The notes under the pieces are model-generated. The model did not search any database. It saw only the letters and a program-made list of their open reading frames with translations, and was not told the origin of the DNA. Made by a program: the position numbers and the translations under genes. Source: Bdellovibrio sp. ZAP7 (lineage in GTDB: Bacteria; Bacteroidota; Bacteroidia; Flavobacteriales; Flavobacteriaceae). From it: a stretch of 6,249 bases of DNA. The stretch is taken from contig CALPKO020000090.1 of the NCBI GenBank assembly GCA_943324165.2, forward strand, positions 1 through 6,249. The letters are read 5' to 3'. Of the stretch, positions 1 through 5,645 are shown in pieces (the first letter of the stretch is position 1; every line of letters starts with the position of its first letter).

Positions 1-1251
1 CGATTACAGGTTTATTTGACTGATGCCACTTCATTGCTAAAAGGCAATCGGTATTTTTTGAATCAAATCTATAATTTTTCTAAAAATAAAGCTGAAAACC
101 AATATTCACTTGAACATGAATTTAGTTTTGAAAACAAATCATTTCTATACACACAGCAAACAATCAATACAACGTTATCCAATACAAATGGATCTTCAAC
201 CGTTTTCAGCAGATTTGGAGACAGTTATGTTTTTGGAAACGTATATGATAAAACGCGCAATCATCAATTGTATAATAAGATAGCATTAGACTTTAGAAGT
301 AATAAATACGGGCACTTCAAAGTATTTTTGGATGATTTTAATTACAATTATTTTTATAATTCTGTATTAGTGATTATCGACAAAGAAATTCCAAGTGTGC
401 TAAAAGGAAGAATTAATACTATTGGAGGACAGTATTTTTATAACAAAGGCAAATGGAATGGTGTTTTTAAATACGCTAATTCAATTTCAAAACAATCACT
501 TTCTAATTTAGATTCGAAATTAGAATACAATTTTAACGACGAAAATCAAGTCTCTTTTCAAATTCAAATTATAAATAAATTACCCAATTATATATATAAT
601 TTATACCAAAGTAGTTTCACCAACTACAATTGGAGCAATGACTTTAACAATGAGAAAATAATGAATTTATATGTAAAAGCCACTACAAAATGGTTAAATG
701 CAGCATTGCAAGTGTCTTCTTTAAAAGATAAGTTGTATTTTGGTGAAAACACTTCAACCTCAAATCAGCTTTTGGTTGCTCCCAAGCAATATGGTAAATC
801 TATTCAATATTTGTCTGCTAAAGTTGAAAAGGAATTTAAATATAGAAAATTTGCTTTAGACAACACGGTTTTATTCCAAACCACGCAACAAGACGACGCT
901 ATTTTGAATGTTCCCAAGTTCGTAGTGCGAAACACAATTTATTTCTCTGACGATATATTCAAAAAAGCAATGTTCATTCAAACCGGTATAACTTTGAACT
1001 ATTTTTCTTCTTATTACGCCAATAATTACAATCCAGTGATTGGCGAGTTTTACATCCAAAACACTAAGAAAATTGGAGACTTTCCGATGTTAGATTTATT
1101 TATTAATGCCCGAGTTCGTCAGACGCGCATTTACCTCAAAGCAGAACATTTTAACAGTATGTTTTCTGGAAATAAATATTATTCGGCACCAAATTATCCT
1201 TATCGAGATTATCTTATACGATTCGGATTAGTTTGGAATTTCTTTCAATAA
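1..1251 (+). CDS. Putative outer-membrane beta-barrel porin, C-terminal part (5' end outside the window)
   Basis: The frame is open from base 1, and 416 residues are visible before the TAA stop. The TTG at 16 is only an internal Leu codon; the true start lies upstream. The protein has the look of an outer-membrane barrel: many short amphipathic stretches alternating polar and aromatic residues, abundant Asn, Tyr and Phe, no long hydrophobic helix, and a last strand ending in aromatic residues (RFGLVWNFFQ), as expected for recognition by the BAM machinery. The final 80 or so residues, with the stretches PMLDLFINARVRQTRIYLKAEHF and YSAPNYPYRD, fit the Bacteroidota 'putative porin' family (Porin_10 type) as I remember it. 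Those proteins are usually around 600-700 residues, so roughly a third is missing here. The substrate is unknown. The barrel class is fairly sure; the exact family is from memory and less so. Confidence 0.75.
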   Translation, partial: RLQVYLTDATSLLKGNRYFLNQIYNFSKNKAENQYSLEHEFSFENKSFLYTQQTINTTLSNTNGSSTVFSRFGDSYVFGNVYDKTRNHQLYNKIALDFRSNKYGHFKVFLDDFNYNYFYNSVLVIIDKEIPSVLKGRINTIGGQYFYNKGKWNGVFKYANSISKQSLSNLDSKLEYNFNDENQVSFQIQIINKLPNYIYNLYQSSFTNYNWSNDFNNEKIMNLYVKATTKWLNAALQVSSLKDKLYFGENTSTSNQLLVAPKQYGKSIQYLSAKVEKEFKYRKFALDNTVLFQTTQQDDAILNVPKFVVRNTIYFSDDIFKKAMFIQTGITLNYFSSYYANNYNPVIGEFYIQNTKKIGDFPMLDLFINARVRQTRIYLKAEHFNSMFSGNKYYSAPNYPYRDYLIRFGLVWNFFQ

Positions 1252-1269
1252 ATCAATTGCGCTGTTTTT

Positions 1270-1285
1270 AAACTGACTACGGTTT
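1270..1285 (+). terminator. Candidate weak terminator hairpin downstream of the porin gene
   Basis: AAACTG and CGGTTT can form a 6-bp stem (one G-T wobble) around the loop ACTA, 18 bases after the porin stop. A T-run precedes the stem and TTTTAATAAAA overlaps and follows its right arm. The stem is short and the downstream U-tract is poor, so this is only a candidate for the porin transcript end. Confidence 0.25.
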
Positions 1286-1342
1286 TAATAAAAGATTCAC
1301 TTTGACAGCTATTGGTGCGCATTCCCTCAAGCAAAATCGATA

Positions 1343-1376
1343 TTGTGTAAATATTCATTTCTAATCAATATCTTTG
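1343..1376 (+). promoter_or_regulatory. Bacteroidota-type promoter for the PLP-enzyme gene
   Basis: TATCTTTG at 1369-1376 matches the Bacteroidota -7 consensus TAnnTTTG exactly. A TTG at 1343-1345 lies 23 bases upstream, at the long end of the usual spacing for the -33 element. Transcription would start near 1382, giving a leader of about 60 bases before the ATG at 1443. That leader contains the GC-rich hairpin at 1394-1421. A 7-bp inverted repeat (GATATTG at 1339-1345, CAATATC at 1366-1372) overlaps both promoter elements. Confidence 0.6.
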
Positions 1377-1393
1377 CAAATAAAATAAGTTAT

Positions 1394-1421
1394 CCCTCCA
1401 TCTCCTTCGGAGAAGATCGGG
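1394..1421. repeat. GC-rich hairpin element in the leader of the PLP-enzyme gene; possible degraded dispersed repeat
   Basis: This 28-base patch holds 17 G or C, in contrast to its AT-rich flanks. Its core is TCTCC, TTC, GGAGA (1401-1413), a 5-bp stem with a 3-base loop. CCC at 1394-1396 could pair with GGG at 1419-1421 outside an internal loop. A competing fold pairs CTTC (1405-1408) with GAAG (1412-1415). The wording resembles intergenic 'CTCCnCTTCGGnGAG' repeats that I recall from flavobacterial genomes, so it may be a decayed copy of one. A role as a leader structure is equally possible. Only one copy is visible here, so the repeat status is inferred. Confidence 0.35.
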
Positions 1422-1442
1422 CTCAAAAATAAACTACAAATA

Positions 1443-2804
1443 ATGAATTATTCAGAAAATATATTGGGTACAATCGGAAATACACCACTTGTAAAACTCA
1501 ACAAAGTTATAGAAGGAATTGATGCATTGGTGTTGGCAAAAGTCGAAACTTTTAATCCAGGTAATTCAACCAAAGACCGAATGGCGCTTAAAATGGTGGA
1601 AGATGCGGAAGCAGATGGAAGATTAAAGCCGGGAGGAACAATTATTGAAGGAACATCTGGTAATACCGGAATGGGATTGGCCTTGGCCGCAATCGTAAAA
1701 GGTTACAAATGTATTTTTGTGATTACTGATAAACAATCTAAAGAAAAAATGGATATTTTGCGTGCCGTTGGGGCAAAGGTTATTGTTTGTCCAACAGATG
1801 TAGAGCCAACAGATCCTCGTTCCTATTATTCAGTTTCAAAACGTTTGGGCACAGAGATTCCCAATTCTTGGTATGTAAACCAATATGACAATCCATCGAA
1901 TGCAATTGCCCATTATCAATCTACAGGTCCTGAGATATGGAAACAAACCGACGGGAAGATTACTCATTTCGTTGTGGGCGTAGGAACAGGAGGAACAATT
2001 TCGGGTGTCGCCAAATATTTAAAAGAGCAAAACCCTAACATAAAAATTTGGGGAATCGATACTTATGGTTCCGTTTTTAAAAAATACCACGAAACAGGAA
2101 TTTTCGATGAAAACGAGATTTACTCCTATATTACCGAAGGAATCGGCGAAGACATATTGCCAGAAAATGTAGATTTCTCTTTGATTGATGGATTTACTAA
2201 AGTAACCGACAAAGATGCAGCGGTGTACACCCGCAAAATTGCTTTAGAAGAGGGAATCTTTGTTGGAAATTCAGCAGGATCGTGTGTAAAAGGATTGCAT
2301 CAATTGAAAGAGCATTTTACTAAAGACGATGTGGTGGTGGTTTTATTTCACGATTCAGGAAGCCGTTATGTGGGCAAAATGTTCAACGATGATTGGATGC
2401 GCGAACGAGGATTTTTGGATGAAGTAGTAACTAAAGCAGAAGATGTAATTAAAGACCATATTGATAAGCCGATGGTTGTTGTTCGAACCGAAGAATTGGT
2501 TTCTCATGCGATTGACAGAATGCGAAAATACAAAATATCGCAAATTCCAGTTATCGATATCAAGGGATTTGTTGGGTCAGTTGACGAATCAGATTTGTTT
2601 CAGAGTTATGTTTCGGATAAAAATGTGGCCGACAAACCAATCAAAGAAGTGATGGGCAAGCCCTATCCGATTGTTCAATTAGCAACGCCCATTGAAGAGG
2701 TTTCTAAACTTTTCACGAAGGACAATCAAGCTGTTTTGGTTGAGCTTGGCAATGGAAAATTTCATATTATCACAAAATACGATATTATTGGTTCGATAAA
2801 ATAA
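1443..2804 (+). CDS. Cystathionine beta-synthase-type PLP-dependent enzyme with C-terminal CBS-domain pair
   Basis: This 453-residue protein is a fold-type II PLP enzyme followed by a regulatory module. Visible motifs are the Schiff-base lysine K44 in NSTKDRM, the substrate/cofactor loop TSGNTG (71-76), the PLP-phosphate loop GTGGT (181-185), and S277 in GNSAGS, the serine expected to contact the PLP ring nitrogen. EGIGED (232-237) and GSRYVGKMFNDDWM (306-319) point to the cystathionine beta-synthase branch rather than plain CysK or CysM. Two CBS domains occupy roughly 335-390 and 400-453; in the human enzyme such a pair binds S-adenosylmethionine. The N-terminal heme-binding extension of animal CBS is absent. 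The expected cytosolic reaction is beta-replacement on serine (or O-acetylserine) with homocysteine or sulfide, in transsulfuration or cysteine synthesis. No cystathionine gamma-lyase gene is in the window, so the true substrates are open. The ATG has no Shine-Dalgarno but an A-rich upstream stretch, usual in this phylum. Its own promoter lies at 1343-1376. Confidence 0.9.
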   Translation: MNYSENILGTIGNTPLVKLNKVIEGIDALVLAKVETFNPGNSTKDRMALKMVEDAEADGRLKPGGTIIEGTSGNTGMGLALAAIVKGYKCIFVITDKQSKEKMDILRAVGAKVIVCPTDVEPTDPRSYYSVSKRLGTEIPNSWYVNQYDNPSNAIAHYQSTGPEIWKQTDGKITHFVVGVGTGGTISGVAKYLKEQNPNIKIWGIDTYGSVFKKYHETGIFDENEIYSYITEGIGEDILPENVDFSLIDGFTKVTDKDAAVYTRKIALEEGIFVGNSAGSCVKGLHQLKEHFTKDDVVVVLFHDSGSRYVGKMFNDDWMRERGFLDEVVTKAEDVIKDHIDKPMVVVRTEELVSHAIDRMRKYKISQIPVIDIKGFVGSVDESDLFQSYVSDKNVADKPIKEVMGKPYPIVQLATPIEEVSKLFTKDNQAVLVELGNGKFHIITKYDIIGSIK

Positions 2805-2852
2805 TGGCACAGTGCTTTATTTTAAATTATTTTTCATGACAATTTTAAGAGT

Positions 2853-3341
2853 ATGACTTTTACCGCAATCGATTTTGAAACCGCCACGGGACATCCTGAA
2901 AGTGCATGTGCCATCGGAATTGTTACCGTCGAAAATGGAATAATCGTAGAGGAATTTCATACATTAATTCAACCACCAAACAATGAATATTGGTTGCGTA
3001 ACATCATGTGTCATGGCATCAAACCAATTGAGACGCTCGACAAACCAATGTTCGACGACTTATTTCCAGCAATAAAAAAAAGAATTTTTGGTCGTACAAT
3101 AGTTGCGCACAACGAAGCATTTGATAGAAATGTTTTGGCTAAAACCATGAAATATTATGGTTTGTATTACGATGAACTGGAATTGGCAGATCGTTGGGAA
3201 TGTACTTGCAAAATCTATCGAGCAAAAGGGTATAAGCCAGCCAATTTGAAACATTGTAGCGATTTAAATAATATTCAACTCAATCACCACGAGGCATTGT
3301 CTGACGCGCGCGCATGTGCGAAATTGTATTTGTTGAAGTAG
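2853..3341 (+). CDS. Small stand-alone DEDDh 3'-5' exonuclease (DnaQ/RNase T superfamily)
   Basis: The 162-residue product is a single exonuclease domain resembling the DNA polymerase III epsilon proofreading domain. The five DEDDh residues are all present: D7 and E9 in IDFET (Exo I), D91 in AHNEAFD (Exo II), and H146 plus D151 in HEALSDAR (Exo III). It also has the HGI motif at 54-56. It should remove nucleotides from 3' ends with two metal ions, on DNA or RNA. There is no BRCT, GIY-YIG or polymerase-binding extension, so it is a minimal stand-alone enzyme and may not be the replicative epsilon subunit. The gene starts 48 bp after the PLP-enzyme stop, with no convincing promoter in the gap, so cotranscription is likely though the functions seem unrelated. 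AAGA lies 3 bases upstream of the ATG, too weak and close to be a clear ribosome site. Catalytic competence is well supported; the substrate is unknown. Confidence 0.88.
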   Translation: MTFTAIDFETATGHPESACAIGIVTVENGIIVEEFHTLIQPPNNEYWLRNIMCHGIKPIETLDKPMFDDLFPAIKKRIFGRTIVAHNEAFDRNVLAKTMKYYGLYYDELELADRWECTCKIYRAKGYKPANLKHCSDLNNIQLNHHEALSDARACAKLYLLK

Positions 3342-3346
3342 ATGCG

Positions 3347-3363
3347 TTTTTAAATTTTAAAAA
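3347..3363. terminator. AT-only palindrome between convergent genes; candidate bidirectional terminator
   Basis: TTTTTAAA, a central T, and TTTAAAAA form a perfect 17-base inverted repeat lying 5 bases past the exonuclease stop and covering the symporter stop codon. Read from either side it would give an A/U stem with a U-run, so it could serve both convergent transcripts. An all-AT stem is weak and such palindromes arise easily in AT-rich DNA, so confidence is low. Confidence 0.3.
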
Positions 3364-4859
3364 TCAGTTTTATTGGTGGCAGGTTTGCTTATTAGAAATA
3401 ACCCAACAAAAGTTAAAAGTCCATTCAAAATTATCAATTCATTGTCAATCACATAATCTCCAAAAAGTAATTTTGTGTTTTGGGTAATTGCAAAACAAAT
3501 CGCTGGTGAAATCAAGCAGATCAAAGGAACAAATTTGTCTTTGACTGTTTTTGATTTAACAAACAATCCGAAACTATAAAGCCCTAAAAGCGGTCCGTAA
3601 GTGTAAGAGGCAATCTTGAAAATCATGCTAACCACAGAGGCGTCATTGATTGAATTAAAAATAATTATCACTAGAAACATCAATATTGAAAAACCCACAT
3701 GAACAAAATGTCTTGTTTTTATTGTGTTGGATTTATTTTGATTTTCGGCTTTATCCATTCCTAAAAAATCTACACAAAACGATGTTGTCAAGGCAGTTAA
3801 TGCTGAATCGGTTGTTGCAAATGTCGCCGCTGTTAATCCTAATAAAAATACAATTGATGGAATTATGCTTAAATGCTTAAATGCAATCTCTGGAAAAAGT
3901 AAATCTGTTCTTGGTTTTCCAGTAATTAAATCGATTGGAATTGCAATTCCATTTTTGTTGGCATACAAATACAGTAAAGCACCTACACTTAAAAAGAAAA
4001 TATTGATTAATACAAAAATGCCTGTAAAAGTAAACATGTTTTTTTGAGCTTCTTTAATGTTTTTGCAACTAAGGTTTTTTTGCATTAAATCTTGATCTAA
4101 ACCAACTGTTGCAATAGTTACGAACATTCCACCCAAAATTTGTTTCCAAAAATAAGTGCCTTTTAAAGGGTCTTCAAAGAAAAAAACTTTTGAATAGTTG
4201 CTTGTTTTTATCTCTTCAAAAGCTTCAAAAAATGATAGATTTAGACTTTTACAAACAAAGAAAAGTGTCAAAAACACGGATGATATTAAGAAGAAAGTTT
4301 GTAAAGTGTCCGTGATAATTATGGTTTTTAAACCTCCACGATAAGTGTAGGCAAAAATGAGTGCCAAAGAAACTAAGACAGTTATTGCAAATGGAATATT
4401 ATAAAAATCAAAAACATAGCGTTGCAAAACAAAAACCACCAAGTATAGTCGAAAAGAAGACCCAACGGTTCTTCCAATTAAAAAAATTGTTGCTGCAGTT
4501 TTGTAGCTAACCAGGCCAAGTCTTTGCTCAATGTAACTGTAAATTGATGTTAAATTCATTCTGTAATAAAGTGGTAATAGTAGTTTTGCAACTACGATAA
4601 ATCCGACGGCACAACCAATAACAAATTGAAAGTACTTGAATTGTAAATCTGGATTTCCTACTTCCCCGGGAACAGAAATGAAAGTGATTCCTGAAATTGC
4701 AGTACCAATCATTCCAAAGGCAACTAAATACCATTTTGAATTTTTATTCGCTTTAAAAAAAGCATTATTATCGTTGTTGTTTTTACTTACAAAATAGGAA
4801 ATCGCAAATAAAAATCCGAAGTAGATAATTATTAATACTAAAATAGAAGTTGGCGTCAT
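3357..4859 (-). CDS. Sodium:solute symporter family (SSS/SLC5) inner-membrane transporter
   Basis: From the ATG at 4859 the product has 500 residues, normal for a sodium:solute symporter with about 13 membrane helices. Hydrophobic segments lie near residues 5-23, 45-64, 76-97, 121-146, 156-173, 183-204, 242-253, 277-300, 331-348, 386-402, 407-434, 441-459 and 474-491. Family features include RGGLKTIIITDTLQ (174-187), the loop DQDLMQKNL (255-263), and TTDSALTALTTSF (349-361), a Ser/Thr-rich helix where SSS proteins build part of the Na2 site. The protein should import a solute with Na+; the substrate cannot be read from the sequence. An in-frame TTG at 4901 would add 14 residues (MKIIYVNWQNIFLT), but that TTG is the end of a -7 promoter box, so it cannot be in the transcript, and the 4859 ATG starts directly at the first helix. 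The gene is convergent with the exonuclease and divergent from recR; it shows no substrate-giving neighbour. Confidence 0.87.
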   Translation of the reverse strand: MTPTSILVLIIIYFGFLFAISYFVSKNNNDNNAFFKANKNSKWYLVAFGMIGTAISGITFISVPGEVGNPDLQFKYFQFVIGCAVGFIVVAKLLLPLYYRMNLTSIYSYIEQRLGLVSYKTAATIFLIGRTVGSSFRLYLVVFVLQRYVFDFYNIPFAITVLVSLALIFAYTYRGGLKTIIITDTLQTFFLISSVFLTLFFVCKSLNLSFFEAFEEIKTSNYSKVFFFEDPLKGTYFWKQILGGMFVTIATVGLDQDLMQKNLSCKNIKEAQKNMFTFTGIFVLINIFFLSVGALLYLYANKNGIAIPIDLITGKPRTDLLFPEIAFKHLSIIPSIVFLLGLTAATFATTDSALTALTTSFCVDFLGMDKAENQNKSNTIKTRHFVHVGFSILMFLVIIIFNSINDASVVSMIFKIASYTYGPLLGLYSFGLFVKSKTVKDKFVPLICLISPAICFAITQNTKLLFGDYVIDNELIILNGLLTFVGLFLISKPATNKTDF

Positions 4860-4878
4860 AGTTAAAAAAATATTTTGC

Positions 4879-4945
4879 CAATTTACATAAATAATCTTCA
4901 AATTTACATAATATCTATTTTTATGAATGAGAACAATTTACGTAT
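4879..4945. repeat. Three copies of an AATTTACATAA-like repeat between symporter and recR
   Basis: AATTTACATAA occurs exactly at 4880-4890 and again at 4901-4911, a 21-bp step or two helical turns. A variant AATTTACGTAT lies at 4935-4945. All three are preceded by C or CA. On the minus strand the middle copy contains the symporter -7 element TAAATTTG. The third copy overlaps the first bases of the recR -7 element. The phased spacing and promoter overlap suggest a protein-binding site, but the AT-rich wording could also be chance. Confidence 0.4.
4899..4906 (-). promoter_or_regulatory. -7 promoter element for the symporter gene
   Basis: Read on the minus strand, 4906 to 4899 is TAAATTTG, an exact match to TAnnTTTG. 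Transcription would begin near 4893, leaving about 34 bases before the ATG at 4859. The nearest upstream TTG (4936-4934) is 27 bases away, longer than the usual -33 spacing, so the -33 element is weak or absent. The element overlaps the alternative TTG start at 4901 and so argues against it. Confidence 0.5.
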
Positions 4946-4950
4946 TTTTG
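4943..4950 (+). promoter_or_regulatory. -7 promoter element immediately upstream of recR
   Basis: TATTTTTG matches TAnnTTTG exactly and ends only 4 bases before the recR ATG at 4955. The usual distance from this box to the start site would put transcription initiation at or within a base or two of the ATG, so the mRNA would be leaderless. No TTG sits at the normal -33 distance. The box overlaps the third AATTTACGTAT repeat. Confidence 0.45.
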
Positions 4951-4954
4951 CATA

Positions 4955-5575
4955 ATGGAATTTTCGTCTAAATTATTAGAAAAAGCGGTAAATGAAATGG
5001 CTCAGTTGCCAGGAATTGGAAAAAGAACGGCATTGCGACTTGTTTTGCATTTGTTGAAACAACCAAAAGACCAAACCGTTTTTTTAACGCAGGCACTTTC
5101 TAAAATGCGAGAAGAAATAAAGTTTTGCGAAAGTTGCAACAATATTTCTGACGTATCGATTTGCGAAATATGTGCAAATAAAAACCGAAACCACGAGATT
5201 ATTTGTGTTGTAGAGGATGTTCGCGACGTAATGGCAATTGAAAACACGGGACAATTCAAAGGAATATACCATGTTTTGGGAGGAAAAATATCTCCAATTG
5301 ATGGTATTGGACCTAGTCAGTTAAAAATTATTAGTCTTGTTGAAAAAGTAAATTCAGGCACTGTAAAAGAAATAATTTTCGCATTAAGTTCAACAATGGA
5401 AGGTGACACTACCAATTTTTATATTTACAAGCAAATTAAAAATCAAGATGTTACTACTTCAACAATTGCAAGAGGCATTTCCGTTGGTGATGAATTAGAA
5501 TATGCTGATGAAGTAACTTTAGGAAGAAGTATTTTGCAAAGAGTTCCGTTTGAAAATAGTTTTAAAAATAATTAA
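4955..5575 (+). CDS. recR: Recombination mediator protein RecR
   Basis: The 206-residue product is full length for RecR (about 200). The helix-hairpin-helix region with [12 protein letters not shown] spans residues 18-29, a four-cysteine zinc finger uses C58, C61, C70 and C73, and the Toprim domain runs from about 81 to 175 with the acidic pair E87-D88 in VVEDVRD. The C-terminal signature [21 protein letters not shown] (173-193) is close to the RecR consensus. RecR works with RecF or RecO to load RecA onto SSB-coated single-stranded DNA at gaps and stalled forks. The Toprim segment reads [11 protein letters not shown] where proteobacterial RecR has a TNPTVEGEAT-type sequence; I believe this is normal in Bacteroidota. 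The ATG is the only start that keeps the conserved N-terminus. It is divergent from the symporter and is not beside dnaX or the ybaB-type gene found next to recR in many bacteria. Confidence 0.96.
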   Translation: MEFSSKLLEKAVNEMAQLPGIGKRTALRLVLHLLKQPKDQTVFLTQALSKMREEIKFCESCNNISDVSICEICANKNRNHEIICVVEDVRDVMAIENTGQFKGIYHVLGGKISPIDGIGPSQLKIISLVEKVNSGTVKEIIFALSSTMEGDTTNFYIYKQIKNQDVTTSTIARGISVGDELEYADEVTLGRSILQRVPFENSFKNN

Positions 5576-5619
5576 TCAATTTATAACGTCAATGAATTTT
5601 ATAATTGTGATGGATAATC

Positions 5620-5627
5620 TATATTTG
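5620..5627 (+). promoter_or_regulatory. -7 promoter element for the wza-like gene
   Basis: TATATTTG matches TAnnTTTG exactly. Transcription would start near 5633, 13 bases before the ATG at 5646. This decides the start: the in-frame ATGs at 5592 and 5610 would lie outside the transcript. The TTG at 5605-5607 is only 12 bases upstream, too close for a normal -33 element, so activity without an activator is uncertain. The gene could also be read from recR. Confidence 0.45.
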
Positions 5628-5645
5628 TTTTTTAAAAAATTAGAA

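Noticed and set aside
16..18. TTG as a start codon for the first gene
   Set aside because: The frame is open back to base 1 and the product is clearly the C-terminal part of a larger barrel protein, so this is an internal leucine.
1252..1442. Small RNA or riboswitch in the gap before the PLP-enzyme gene
   Set aside because: Apart from the two short hairpins there is no conserved core that I recognise, such as a SAM riboswitch or T-box.
2808..2816. GCACAGTGC-type palindrome after the PLP-enzyme stop as a terminator
   Set aside because: GCAC and GTGC flank a single base, leaving at most 3 bp with a real loop, too little for a terminator despite the T-rich sequence after it.
2828..2835. TATTTTTC as a -7 element for the exonuclease gene
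   Set aside because: The final G of TAnnTTTG is missing and there is no TTG at -33 distance, so cotranscription with the upstream gene is the simpler reading.
2836..2856. Six-codon frame (MTILRV) whose stop overlaps the exonuclease start as ATGA
   Set aside because: Tempting as a translational-coupling leader, but it has no ribosome site and no biased codons, and such tiny frames are common in AT-rich gaps.
3686..4047. Plus-strand open frames inside the symporter gene
   Set aside because: They are antisense to a gene with clear SSS motifs and show no domain or promoter of their own.
5002..5272. Overlapping minus-strand frames inside recR
   Set aside because: They are antisense shadows of a well-supported recR and have no family features.
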